Assembly (NCBI GenBank): GCA_964351865.1
Contig: CAYGPJ010000020.1
Coordinates: 1 to 64,000, forward strand
Reading direction: 5' to 3'
Source of the DNA: JBCDJI01 sp964351865
GTDB lineage: Bacteria; Verrucomicrobiota; Verrucomicrobiia; Methylacidiphilales; JBCBYL01
DNA: 64,000 nt
Shown: piece after piece, positions 35,801 to 44,782 of the stretch
How the letters are laid out: the number at the start of each line of letters is the position of its first letter
Numbering within the stretch: position 1 is the stretch's first letter
Translations under genes and position numbers: made by a program
The notes under the pieces: generated by a model
Told to the model about the DNA's origin: nothing
Database searches by the model: none
The model's input: the letters and a program-made list of their open reading frames with translations, nothing else

Positions 35801-37168
35801 CTAATAAACCACCTTCAGTGTCAGTCCGAAGACGTGACGACTGTACTCACGCGCCGGAGTATTCCGAATATCGCTCTCCGTCCATTCGTAAACGTAGTCA
35901 AAGGCCGCACTTAAATGCTCACTGAAGTGGTAACTGATCCCCAACTTCGGCGAATAACGTCGCTCCCGACGCTGTCCCGGAAAAAAATCTTCTTCATAAA
36001 CCTGAAATCCGAGCATGGTCTGAAGTGAACTCAGATCCAGCCCGCCCAGATCACCTGCATATTTTCGCTGCCAGCTGATATCGTAGAGAATATCTTCAAA
36101 CATCCCTGCCCCCGCGGAAGAGGGCACCAGAAAACGGGTGTGCTTTAACTCAATGCTGTCCCTTGCCGTTGGCGTGAAAGTTACCTTACTGTCCACATAC
36201 GTGTAGACTTCACTCGCGGGTGAACCTGGCGCGATTCCACTGCCGAAATCCCGCAAGTCCGGCGCCACTTCGATAGCCAGTTTTAACCAGGTCAGAGGCT
36301 GCCCTTCCAGCCCGACCGGGATGCGGTGAAACGTGTTGGAATAATTGACCTGCGCCCCCGCCCGATTCTCCTGATCCTGCGTTCCAAAACGATATCCCGC
36401 ATAGAGCGTGAGCCCTGACACAAGTTGCCGGCCTAGTTCAATCCCGCCGGTAATTTCATCACGATCATAGAAATTCTGATAGCCGGGGATATTTCTGTTT
36501 TTGATGTAAAAATCTCGGAACTTGGCGTCGTAGCGTCCCCGCAAGAACCAGTCTTGATCGACCTCATACTTCACGACGACGTGATGCTTACTGAAGAGTT
36601 GATCTCTCCGATTACGGATTTCATAGCCACCAAATGCCGGAGCTCCACCTGCCCCCGTCCAGACCACCGATTCATCATTTCCGTCCGTCACATACAACAG
36701 AAAACTGGAATCAACGCTCCATTGCTCACCCCATTCCTGATGCCCCTTGGCCATGAAGCGATGTCTGACATAATTTTCGCCCGACTCATCGTGATAGAAA
36801 GCCATATCCGGCGCATAAATCAGTTCCTCGCAGTTTTTGCCCTCCTGATACTTAATGCCCAGCACCGGCAGCACGGAGGTAATCCACGACGCCTGATTCG
36901 CCTTCGGTCCCTCCGAATACCAGAAAACATTGCTGTCATAGGCCTGATGGATACCCACCTCCAGTAATGGCTGCCAGCGATGCTTCGCTCTTTGAGTGCC
37001 GGGCGAAACCACACAGTCTTCCATCGCGATCGGTTTCTGCCGATTTCCCCCATAACTATCTCCCCGTGTTGCTGGCGCTGAGAATAACGATCCCGACAGA
37101 CCCCAGAAGATCAACATTCCTAATAATGCCCACCCCTGCTTTACCTTCGAGTGTCCTCCTTCAGTCAT
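35801..37168 (-). CDS. Putative outer-membrane beta-barrel protein
   Basis: A 455-residue exported protein. Residues about 10-32 are a hydrophobic signal (LLGMLIFWGLSGSLFSAPA). The rest alternates amphipathic beta strands with aromatic girdles (YDFDYVYEW-type segments, LSAAFDYVYEWTESD near 420-435) and ends RHVFGLTLKVVY, with a terminal aromatic residue as in barrels recognised by the BAM complex. It resembles the uncharacterised barrels often found beside exopolysaccharide genes. Its cargo is unknown and it stands alone, upstream of a REP-like repeat and separated from the transporter gene by about 130 bp. Confidence 0.7.
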   Translation of the reverse strand: MTEGGHSKVKQGWALLGMLIFWGLSGSLFSAPATRGDSYGGNRQKPIAMEDCVVSPGTQRAKHRWQPLLEVGIHQAYDSNVFWYSEGPKANQASWITSVLPVLGIKYQEGKNCEELIYAPDMAFYHDESGENYVRHRFMAKGHQEWGEQWSVDSSFLLYVTDGNDESVVWTGAGGAPAFGGYEIRNRRDQLFSKHHVVVKYEVDQDWFLRGRYDAKFRDFYIKNRNIPGYQNFYDRDEITGGIELGRQLVSGLTLYAGYRFGTQDQENRAGAQVNYSNTFHRIPVGLEGQPLTWLKLAIEVAPDLRDFGSGIAPGSPASEVYTYVDSKVTFTPTARDSIELKHTRFLVPSSAGAGMFEDILYDISWQRKYAGDLGGLDLSSLQTMLGFQVYEEDFFPGQRRERRYSPKLGISYHFSEHLSAAFDYVYEWTESDIRNTPAREYSRHVFGLTLKVVY

Positions 37169-37295
37169 CCTGCCAACTATAATAATAACTTATTCTAAGT
37201 AAATAATCTAAGTAGTTTATTTAATCTTAAAGATAAGCATTACCTCCTAGGGAAACGGGGCTTGAGGATTAAGCTAAGTCGAACACGACTTCTCT

Positions 37296-38906
37296 TCAGG
37301 ACATCAACTTGACCACCAGCTTGGCGATCAACGTCATGAGAATCAGGGCTACCGGATAAGCGGTCGCATAGCTGACCACAGGTGCCTGCGAATCCGTCTT
37401 GGCCGTGATCGCCCCCAGCGCCGGAGTTGAGGTCATCCCGCCACAGATGCCTCCCAGTGCCTGCACCGGCGGAATCTTCAGAATCTTGACCGCAAATAAG
37501 TAGCCGATCACCAGGGGAATGGTGGTCAGCATCACTCCGGTGAAAAAGAGACTCATCCCCTGCCCCTGCAAGGTTTCCACCAGCGCACCGCCCCCTTTCA
37601 CCCCGGCATCCGCCAGAAACAGCACCAGCCCAAATTCCTGTAGCAGCACGCGTGTCGCTCTGGGGATGTGTCCGACAATTCGACCCACCCGACCAAAATG
37701 TCCCAGCACCAGTCCAGCCAGCAGCGGACCGCCAGCCAAGCCCAGCGTGATCGGCGAACCTCCGGGCAACGCAAACGGAATAATGCCCACCAGAATCCCC
37801 AGCGCCAACCCCAACGATAGCGAGAGTAGATCCGTCTCTCCGATCGCGCTGGCCCGGTGACCGATCACAGTAGCAAACCGACCAATTTGTTTCTGCTCAC
37901 CGACGATGGTGAGCATATCATTCGATTCGACGATCGTTTCCGCATTCGGCACAAACTCCAGACCCAGTCGGTGAATCCGCGTAATCACCACCCCGTAATT
38001 TTTAAGCGGCCCCAGCTCACGCAATGACTTCCCGGCGATATCCTTCGACGTCACCAACAGCGTTCTGCGTTCATTCTCCACATCCCGTAATAACCGCTGG
38101 TCAGAACGTTTCCCGATCAGATCCACCGCAGTCTCCAGTTCCCGGCCGCGGCCCACCATGAACAGAATTTGATTCTCTTCGAAAACATCCCCATAAGAAA
38201 GCGGCACCAGGGTTCCATTCCGGAAGACACGTGAAATCTGGCAGGCATTAAAATGATTAATGCCTGACTCGTTGATCTTCTTGCCGTAGAGATTCGGATT
38301 GGTCACCTCCACCAGCACCGTATGCACCTGAGCGTCTTTAGCCTGCGGGTCGTCATCGTCTTTCACTGAAAGATCGAGCTTCAGTATCCGGGGCAAGGCC
38401 TGCACAAACAGCACCACCCCGATCACTCCGAACGGGTAGGCAATCCCGTAACCGATCACGAGAGCAGAATCCCCGGCGGATTTCAACGCTTCATTAGCGG
38501 CCGCCAATGCCGGCGTGCTGGTCAGAGAACCCGCAAAAATACCCGCAATCAAATCTCTGGGAATATCAAATAACTTACCCGCCGCTACCGCCAGAATAGC
38601 GCCACTCCCGACGATCACCGCACTTAAAACTGCCAGACTGCTGCCTTCTCGTCGGATCGCTGCAAAAAAACGACCACCAGCCGCGATCCCCACACAATAC
38701 ACGAAGAGCACCAGCCCGAAGGTGCCCACGCCCCCGGGAATGCCATAACCCAAGTGACCAAACAGCAAGGCCACAAACAAAACTCCTGAACTTCCCAGGT
38801 TGATTCCTTTGATAGAGATCTGCCCCAACGCCAGCCCCAGTCCAATGATTAGAAATAAGGCAATCAGGGGATTTCCTAGAATCTCATGTAATACCGGGTT
38901 ATTCAT
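37296..38906 (-). CDS. AspT/YidE-type transporter with RCK_C domains
   Basis: A 536-residue membrane protein with two blocks of about five to six hydrophobic segments (residues 10-185 and 375-535) that are internally duplicated, separated by a cytoplasmic region (about 190-370) with two RCK_C/TrkA-C-like units (VHTVLVEVTNPNLYGKKI and RTLLVTSKDIAGKSLREL). Each membrane block carries GSLTSTPALAA or GGMTSTPALGA, the repeat signature of the aspartate:alanine exchanger (AspT) superfamily. Substrate is unknown; related proteins move amino acids or dicarboxylates. Confidence 0.85.
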   Translation of the reverse strand: MNNPVLHEILGNPLIALFLIIGLGLALGQISIKGINLGSSGVLFVALLFGHLGYGIPGGVGTFGLVLFVYCVGIAAGGRFFAAIRREGSSLAVLSAVIVGSGAILAVAAGKLFDIPRDLIAGIFAGSLTSTPALAAANEALKSAGDSALVIGYGIAYPFGVIGVVLFVQALPRILKLDLSVKDDDDPQAKDAQVHTVLVEVTNPNLYGKKINESGINHFNACQISRVFRNGTLVPLSYGDVFEENQILFMVGRGRELETAVDLIGKRSDQRLLRDVENERRTLLVTSKDIAGKSLRELGPLKNYGVVITRIHRLGLEFVPNAETIVESNDMLTIVGEQKQIGRFATVIGHRASAIGETDLLSLSLGLALGILVGIIPFALPGGSPITLGLAGGPLLAGLVLGHFGRVGRIVGHIPRATRVLLQEFGLVLFLADAGVKGGGALVETLQGQGMSLFFTGVMLTTIPLVIGYLFAVKILKIPPVQALGGICGGMTSTPALGAITAKTDSQAPVVSYATAYPVALILMTLIAKLVVKLMS

Positions 38907-39041
38907 TAATTTAGCTTATAATTAACATCCGGAGGTTTGGAAAGAAAAATGGAGCCGGTGTCCGTGTCGATAATCCTAAAACGATGAAGAGCCCGCATTC
39001 ATCACAAACATGGTTTGAGATGGATGCGTCTGGCCGGGGGG

Positions 39042-40127
39042 CTAGCGCGTATAGGGTTCGATCGCTCGGGCCTGGTCATGCTCACTCACGAAAGCATCCC
39101 GCTCGATGGAGGACTTGAAAAGATACACGGCATAGCCCCCCCAACCACCTCCACTGTATTTACGGGCGGTAGCCCCGGGTGCCTCAGGCAATGCCTTCAT
39201 CCCTTCATTGAGCTGTGCCTGATAACTCATATTCACTGCCTGTGCCAATTTTTCCAAATCCGATGTGTAAACCGCGTCTGCAGCACACCTGCCGGCCTCG
39301 AAAATGAGATCATAATTGCGAGGGTTCTCTACGATAACTGGCGTATCGTGTTCGATTTCCATATAGCGCAGCGCCATCATCCCGTGGAGTATCCGCGCAT
39401 TCTGCTTGAAGAGTAGCTCAGGTTGATCTCCGCTAGCCCAGACACATAATCCGGTTTCGCGGATGATGGCAGGGTCCTGCCATCCCACTCCCAGGTCAAG
39501 CTCACTAGCCACTCCATCTTCACCGTTGAGCAAGGCCCAGGCCCCGCTGCCACCCAACCCGGAATTACGCTGATAGTCCCAGTTCCGTAGCGAAACCATG
39601 GGCGAAATAGCACAGTTCACTATCTTCCCACCTGCGCGGGCAAAGCGCGGCACGTCCAGCCACCCTCCGGCAAAATCAACCCGCAAGGGGGATTCGAGCG
39701 GGGCACGTATCCATTTCACAATTCCCGAAGTCGATACTGGAGAAAATTGTGGCGGGGTCTTCGGCAACCGGACGTATTCGGCTCCCACCTGTGCGCATAG
39801 CGCCTGCTTGTCAGCGGCGTATTGATCATCCTCAGTCACCGCCAGAATGTCCGGACGAATCCTCAGAAAATGTTCCTTGAAATCCAGTCCCGGTTCGGTT
39901 CCCTCTCCGATCACCACCTCATCGACCACATCCAATGCGACCAGTACTGCCTGCTTGTGCTCCTACGGGATCGAGGTCCGGCGTTGTTTATGGTCCCACA
40001 GCACCTCATCAGAGGCAAAGCATACCGTCAGATGAGTGCCCAGTGCCTTCGCTTCCCTGAAAAATTGTACATGTCCAGCATGTAGAATGTCGTAGCACCC
40101 GGAAACAAAGATTTTTTTCGTTCGCAT
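39042..40127 (-). pseudogene. Nucleotidyltransferase-GHMP kinase fusion, amber-interrupted
   Basis: A 361-codon frame from ATG 40127 that reads MRTKKIFVSGCYDILHAGHV, a cytidylyltransferase-family start with the HxGH motif, but meets TAG at codon 55 (39963-39965) in the sequence RRTSIP-stop-EHKQAVL. The frame then continues undamaged: residues to about 105 complete the nucleotidyltransferase, and residues 125-361 are a GHMP kinase with SPLRVDFAGGWLDVPRF, LGGSGAWALLNG and KYSGGGWGGYAVY. The family would activate a sugar phosphate, perhaps for surface glycans. Because only one codon is wrong (GAG to TAG would suffice), either a recent mutation or a sequencing error is possible. An internal ATG (39935) could still make the kinase part. 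Confidence 0.85.
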
Positions 40128-40240
40128 AGAATCAACAAAAAAGTATAGCCTGCCACAATGATGTCAGTCATAAAATAAACCACTCAGCGAGTTTCAGTTA
40201 CATCCTCAATACCTCATTCACTATCATCATCTGAAACGCA

Positions 40241-40276
40241 AAAAAAGCCTGACAGTGGCTTACTGTCAGGCTTTCG
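40241..40276 (-). terminator. Rho-independent terminator
   Basis: A 13-bp stem, AAAGCCTGACAGT with ACTGTCAGGCTTT, around a five-base loop, followed on the minus strand by a T-run. It lies 23 bp after the small secreted protein gene. Confidence 0.88.
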
Positions 40277-40298
40277 CATAAAAGAGTTTACCGATCCG

Positions 40299-40508
40299 TT
40301 AAGATTTTTTCTCTTCGGTCTTCTCGGACTTCTCAGTATCTTTTTTGTCTTTCTTCTTTTCTTTGTCCTTACAGCATTCTTTTTCGCCTTCCTTTTTCTC
40401 ATGCTTCTCGCCAACACCGCAGGTGCCACAGTGAGCAGATGCCATCGGAGCGGCCAAGGTTAATGCCATCACAGCACATAGTGATAATGTAATTTTGATC
40501 GTTTTCAT
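40299..40508 (-). CDS. Small secreted Cys/Lys/Glu-rich protein
   Basis: A 69-residue protein with a signal peptide (residues 1-25, ending ASA) and a mature part of about 44 residues: HCGTCGVG near the cleavage site, one CC pair, then a run of Lys and Glu. The Cys/His cluster could bind a metal; the charged tail is probably disordered. A strong terminator follows the gene and supports that it is real despite its size. No family is recognised. Confidence 0.65.
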   Translation of the reverse strand: MKTIKITLSLCAVMALTLAAPMASAHCGTCGVGEKHEKKEGEKECCKDKEKKKDKKDTEKSEKTEEKKS

Positions 40509-40608
40509 AACCCGATTAACCTACACCATCACGACATAAGTAAACCGACTAAATGAAATTCATTTTTTGATCCCGTTTTTTGAAGACGTTTGAAGACGTT
40601 ATGGCTTT

Positions 40609-41286
40609 ATGACTCCCCCTCCACCCAATCGACATCAGGCCGCCCTCACACGCATCGTGACTGAGGAAATTCTGGATCATCTGCCCGCAGACCATCCCGA
40701 TGCACGTGCCAGCCGTCGCGATCTGACCCGCATTAATTCGTTGATGGGAAATTACCGCTTTCTGAAACGGGAATTGATCCGCCACTATCAACCCGGCGAC
40801 CAATGCATCGAAATCGGTGCCGGCAGTGGTCAGTTCAGCAAGGTCATCTCTCCCGCAGCATTTCCAGGCACGATTACAGGCTTAGATCTGGCACCACGGC
40901 CCCAGTCCTGGCCCGCCGCATGGCCGTGGAAACAGGCGAATCTATTCGCAACCGATACCATCGCGCAGAGCGATATCGTCCTCGCATCTCTGATTTTACA
41001 TCATTTCCAGGATTCAGAATTATCCCTATTGGCACAATCCCTCAGCAACGCCCGTGTCCTGATCATCACCGAACCGTGGCGGTGCGATCTGGCACATACC
41101 TGGGGCCGCTGGGCGGAGCGGACCGGCATCCACCCCGTCACCCGCCATGACATGCACGTCAGTATCGATGCCGGCTTCCGGCAAGGCGAGCTACCCGCCT
41201 TGCTGAATCTCTCCCCCAATGAATGGAATATATCTGAATGTGAAGACTGGCGGGGAAGCCTGCGTATGGTAGCCTGTAAGCGATGA
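40609..41286 (+). CDS. Class I SAM-dependent methyltransferase
   Basis: A 225-residue enzyme with SAM-binding motif I CIEIGAGSGQFSKVI (about residues 65-79), an acidic residue after strand 2 (GLDLAPR) and SDIVLASLILHHF at motif III. It begins a three-gene cluster: its stop overlaps the start of the flavoprotein gene by four bases (ATGA), and the type III polyketide synthase follows. The likely substrate is the phenolic or pyrone lipid produced by that synthase; this is inference. The N-terminal 40 residues resemble class I enzymes acting on quinone or lipid head groups, but nothing specific can be claimed. Confidence 0.85.
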   Translation: MTPPPPNRHQAALTRIVTEEILDHLPADHPDARASRRDLTRINSLMGNYRFLKRELIRHYQPGDQCIEIGAGSGQFSKVISPAAFPGTITGLDLAPRPQSWPAAWPWKQANLFATDTIAQSDIVLASLILHHFQDSELSLLAQSLSNARVLIITEPWRCDLAHTWGRWAERTGIHPVTRHDMHVSIDAGFRQGELPALLNLSPNEWNISECEDWRGSLRMVACKR

Positions 41287-42371
41287 CTTTACTCCCCAGA
41301 CAGCCCATCAGTATTGTCGGCGGGGGTTTGTCCGGGCTGGCGCTAGGTATTCTGCTGCGGCGACAGGGAATTCTGGTCGAACTTTTTGAGTCACATGCCT
41401 ACCCCCACCACCGGGTCTGCGGCGAATTCATCTCCGGCCTGCGTCCGGGCCTGATCGAAGATCTCGGTATTGCCGATCTGCTACAGGACGCGCACCATCA
41501 TCGGCAAACCAGTTGGCACTCCGCAACCGGCGAAACTTTCCACCGCTTCCGGCTGCCAAGGTCAGCGGCAGGTCTTTCACGTCACACGCTCGATGCACGC
41601 TTAGTCGAACGCTTCTGCGAATTGGGAGGAACGCTGGTCCAGCACCGGTGGCGCGATTATGAACGACTCGAAAAAGTGATTTACACCACGGGCAGGCGCC
41701 CTTCCTCCAAAAAAACACCCCCGAAATGGATTGGACTCAAACTGCATGCCCGCCATTTCTCCTCTGACTCCGACCTCGAAATGCACCTCGGACATGGTGG
41801 CTACGTCGGTGCCACCGCCGTCGAGGATGGCATCACTAACCTCTGTGGACTCTTCCCCATAGAGGCTTTTCAGGCAAGCCAGACAGCCGCCGATACCACA
41901 AAAAGTTTTGAATCTGCCCTCAGCTCCATCGGCCTGCACCAATTGCGCGATCGGCTCGCGGCAAGTGAAGTGGTCACTGGCAGCCGCTGCGGCACCACCC
42001 ATTTCCAACCCGGCCAGCAGGCGCACATAAAACAAAAATGCTGCCTCGGCGACGCTCAAATGCAGATTCCTCCTTTCACCGGCCACGGTATGGCGATGGC
42101 CTTAGAATCCGCCTGGATCGCTCACACGCACCTGGTCGACTACGTCAACGGAACGGGCGACTGGACTCAAGCCGTCACCAACATCCGACAATCCATTAAA
42201 CGCCAGCACGCGATGCGGGTCAGTATCGCCTGTAAGCTGCATCCGTTCATGCTGCAAGGTCGTTTACCCCAGTATTGGAAATACTTTGGTGCTGTGCTCA
42301 ACCTTCTCCCACCACGCCTGACTCCATTACTCTGGGGACAATCACTCAGAACCCAGACCTCATGCAATTAA
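41283..42371 (+). CDS. FAD-dependent oxidoreductase of a PKS cluster
   Basis: A 362-residue flavoprotein with the Rossmann GxGxxG (SIVGGGLSGLALGILLRRQG) at residues 10-29, HHRVCGEFISG as in geranylgeranyl-reductase-like and hydroxylase enzymes, and the second FAD motif near the end in the form GDAQMQIPPFTGHGMAMALE. It overlaps the upstream methyltransferase gene by ATGA and the downstream polyketide synthase gene by 10 bp, so all three are coupled. The enzyme probably hydroxylates or reduces the polyketide product. Streptomyces srsABC has a comparable synthase/methyltransferase/flavin hydroxylase set for phenolic lipids. Confidence 0.85.
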   Translation: MTLLPRQPISIVGGGLSGLALGILLRRQGILVELFESHAYPHHRVCGEFISGLRPGLIEDLGIADLLQDAHHHRQTSWHSATGETFHRFRLPRSAAGLSRHTLDARLVERFCELGGTLVQHRWRDYERLEKVIYTTGRRPSSKKTPPKWIGLKLHARHFSSDSDLEMHLGHGGYVGATAVEDGITNLCGLFPIEAFQASQTAADTTKSFESALSSIGLHQLRDRLAASEVVTGSRCGTTHFQPGQQAHIKQKCCLGDAQMQIPPFTGHGMAMALESAWIAHTHLVDYVNGTGDWTQAVTNIRQSIKRQHAMRVSIACKLHPFMLQGRLPQYWKYFGAVLNLLPPRLTPLLWGQSLRTQTSCN

Positions 42372-43411
42372 CCACCATCGCCTCAGCGGTGCCTCCTACC
42401 GTTCTGACCCAGGAAACCAGCTGGAATCGGCTAGTGGACTCCGGTGCCCTAACCTCCCTGCGCCCCGGCTCGCGCGCGCTACTGGAAAAATTTTTACTCA
42501 ACGACAACGGCATCCGCCAACGCCATCTGGCCGTGCACGACATGGACTTGCTGGCGCGGGCGGATCCGTCCGAACTCAATGCCATTTTCGAACGCGAAGT
42601 CACCGCACTCGGCGAAAGCGCGCTCCAACGTGCCTTGCACCAGGCCCATCTGGCATCCACCGATGTCGACGCCTTATTCGTCTGCACCTGCACCGGTTAC
42701 CTGTGCCCCGGGCCTAGCAGCTACATCGCCGAAGCCGCCGGGATGCGTGATAACGTATTTCTGCATGATCTCGTCGGACAAGGCTGCGGTGCCGCCATTC
42801 CCCTGCTGCATGCCGCCTCCTCCTATCTCTGCGCCCACCCGGATCATCGCATTGCCTGTGTCGCCGTTGAAATCTGCTCCGCCGCGTTTTACCTCGATGA
42901 CGACGCCGGAGTGCTGGTCAGTCTCGCCCTCTTCGGCGATGGCGCCTCCGCCTCCATCTGGCAGGGAACGGGAACAGAATCCGAAACAGATGCCAAATCA
43001 ACCTCCCAGTGGAACCTGAGCGACTTCCAAACCCTGCACCTGCCGCAAGCCCGCGACACACTCAGGTTTATTAACGATCGCGGCTACCTGAAAAACCAAC
43101 TCCATCGCAGTGTGCCGGAAACGGTTGGCAGCTCAGTGGCGCGACTCTATCAGGAAAGCGGCGCCACCGCCTCGCACATTATTTCGCACAGTGGGGGTCG
43201 CGATGTATTAGACGCGGTAGAAGCCGCGACCGGAAAGCCGGCTCCGGAAAGCCGAGCCATTTTGCGAGATTACGGCAACATGAGCAGCCCCTCGGTGCTG
43301 TTTGCGCTGGAAAAACACTTGGAGTCGTCCACGCCCCGGAACGATCTCTGGCTGGTCGCCTTCGGTGCTGGCTTCACCTGCCACGCGGCCCGCCTTAAAA
43401 AGGTGGTCTAA
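42362..43411 (+). CDS. Type III polyketide synthase
   Basis: A 349-residue chalcone/alkylresorcinol-synthase-like enzyme. The catalytic triad is visible as Cys142 (LVGQGCGAAIP), His276 (IISHSGGRDV) and Asn306 (DYGNMSSPSV), with the usual GDGASASIW loop. It condenses malonyl-CoA units on a fatty acyl or other CoA starter. The start at 42362 overlaps the flavoprotein gene by 10 bp; upstream in-frame starts would run deep into that gene. The position after a methyltransferase and a flavoprotein suggests a methylated, oxidised phenolic lipid or alkylpyrone as product. Chain length cannot be told from sequence. Confidence 0.92.
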   Translation: MQLTTIASAVPPTVLTQETSWNRLVDSGALTSLRPGSRALLEKFLLNDNGIRQRHLAVHDMDLLARADPSELNAIFEREVTALGESALQRALHQAHLASTDVDALFVCTCTGYLCPGPSSYIAEAAGMRDNVFLHDLVGQGCGAAIPLLHAASSYLCAHPDHRIACVAVEICSAAFYLDDDAGVLVSLALFGDGASASIWQGTGTESETDAKSTSQWNLSDFQTLHLPQARDTLRFINDRGYLKNQLHRSVPETVGSSVARLYQESGATASHIISHSGGRDVLDAVEAATGKPAPESRAILRDYGNMSSPSVLFALEKHLESSTPRNDLWLVAFGAGFTCHAARLKKVV

Positions 43412-43538
43412 AATCCGGCCCCCTTTAGATAATAGAGGTCACAGAATCAATTTATTGGAACGGGTTGATTACCACATTCCCATCATAGACCTGGCCGTGA
43501 TTTAAATCCTCAGTAAATAATTCGATCGCGCCTGATTT

Positions 43539-43676
43539 TCTAGAGCGTTTCCGAATGATGTTTTAACATGTAGGGCGAGATTGCATCTCGCCAATTTCCA
43601 TCCCGGCGAGATGCAATCTCGCCCTACATATATTTCCCGCAGATTCCCGTGTGAGAACTTAACTCGAAAATGCACT
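43539..43676. repeat. GTAGGGCGAGAT repeat, compact copy
   Basis: A 138-bp element nearly identical to the ends of 2288-2492. It has clean inverted arms: TGTAGGGCGAGATTGCATCT and, after AATTTCCATCCC, GGCGAGATGCAATCTCGCCC with CTACA. Its right end supplies the last codons and stop of the broken toxin gene at 43659-44000. Confidence 0.8.
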
Positions 43677-44000
43677 AGCCGCTGAAACAATCATGGCATC
43701 CCAAAGTGAGATCTGCCAGCGCTGCTGAATTTCGAGTCCGTGCCGGAAGAGTTGCAGTGAATTATCGACCACCTGCCAAATCGAAAAATCTTCTATCATT
43801 ATAGACGCTTCATGCGAAGCCCCGCCAGCACGAGTAAAGTTGACGTGAAATTCTTTTCATACCAGCTCACTGATCGCGTATTGGTCAGGTTGTTGCAGCG
43901 CCTGCTCAACAATCGCCACCGCCTTTTTGCGTTTGGCGGGGGCATCCAGATCGTAAGCGTACAGCAGAATATTCGTATCCAGAAAATACTTAGCGGTCAT
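43659..44000 (-). pseudogene. Broken VapC-type PIN toxin
   Basis: From ATG 44000 the frame reads MTAKYFLDTNILLYAYD, the PIN-domain start with its first metal-binding Asp, then meets TGA at codon 48 (43857-43859). The same frame continues with KEFHVNFTRAG and LWDAMIVSAA, both recognisable PIN segments, so a single nonsense change splits the gene. The last residues (AFSS and the stop) come from the REP element at 43539-43676, which has removed the natural C-terminus. It overlaps the antitoxin gene by 11 bp as in normal vapBC operons. The toxin is almost certainly inactive. Confidence 0.85.
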
Positions 44001-44214
44001 GCACCTGTTCCCGCGCAAGCCGCTTGCCGCTTAAATGATAACCTGATTTCATGCGGGCGATCGCTTCCTGCGAGACCGGTTGCACTTCGCTATCCTCTAA
44101 AACCCGGCGCAGCCCCTCAATAATGAGATTTTTTGTCGTCGTACGACGCACCGCAGCCGCAATTTTCGTCTGGGCAAATAGTTCATCAGGAAGATCCACT
44201 GTAATCCGCATCAA
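43990..44214 (-). CDS. Ribbon-helix-helix antitoxin (VapB-like)
   Basis: A 74-residue protein with MRITVDLPDELFAQTKIAA, a ribbon-helix-helix DNA-binding start, then a short C-terminal segment for toxin binding. It overlaps the start of a broken PIN toxin. The antitoxin remains intact although its toxin is dead. A copy of the AACTACAGG motif lies about 95 bp upstream (44308-44332). Confidence 0.78.
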   Translation of the reverse strand: MMRITVDLPDELFAQTKIAAAVRRTTTKNLIIEGLRRVLEDSEVQPVSQEAIARMKSGYHLSGKRLAREQVHDR

Positions 44215-44307
44215 TACATATATTCATAAATATAGCTCTTTAGCCAATATGATTATTGGGAGGCGAAACAATGGAACCGGTAGCTGGAGAATCTGACCCA
44301 ACCAGTC

Positions 44308-44332
44308 AACTACAGGTTTGTCCCACTATTTT
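44308..44332. repeat. Cassette-boundary motif, copy 1
   Basis: AACTACAGGTTTGTCCCACT, a variant of AACTACAGGTCTGTCCCTCT. It lies between the 44214 antitoxin and the next unit. ACAG and CTGT halves of the usual copy form a small palindrome; here one base differs. Confidence 0.7.
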
Positions 44333-44358
44333 GCTTCTACCACCACCGAGCTGAATGT

Positions 44359-44741
44359 TCACTTAATCCAATAGCCGCCCACTTTACCGTCTTTAACGCT
44401 CAGCGTAACCAGTGCGTCGTCTTTGCCATCGTGAAAGCTAAGTTTCCACAAGGTTACGCGATACCCCTGCTGCTGCAGATCGCCCAGATAAGTCACCTCA
44501 TAGCCCGCCTTGAAGCGTGGTGCCAGTTGCGCGGAAACGGCAGCAAATTGTTCTTTGGTTAATTTCCGAAAGGCTGCATCACCATCAGAAATAAAAGCGT
44601 CGTAATCGTCTGCAATGATCGCAGTGAGAATTTTTCCGAAAATGCCTGGTCTGCTGGCGCAGGTTTCGCAGCGAACAGAAATGTGGAACTACCAAGCAGT
44701 ATAGCTGCCGTGATGAGAATACGTGGAATCAATGTTTTCAT
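44359..44741 (-). pseudogene. Frameshifted small secreted protein
   Basis: ATG 44741 opens a good signal peptide (MKTLIPRILITAAILLGSS, cleavage after FAA). After about 35 codons the frame runs into unrelated sequence and a stop, while another frame carries on with DDYDAFISDGDAAFRKLT and LWKLSFHDGKDDALVTLSV to a stop at 44359. The 383-base span is not a multiple of three, so one net base was lost or two gained near 44620-44650. The intact protein would have about 127 residues and a mature domain like small secreted DUF3887-type proteins. Function unknown. Confidence 0.75.
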
Positions 44742-44782
44742 GACGAGTATCATGTTGATTACTGGTTTTGCCCTCAATCTTT

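Noticed and set aside
39963..39965. TAG read as pyrrolysine or programmed readthrough
   Set aside because: There is no sign of pyrrolysine genes, no stem-loop was evident after the codon, and the residue at this place is not catalytic in the family; a mutation or error is simpler.
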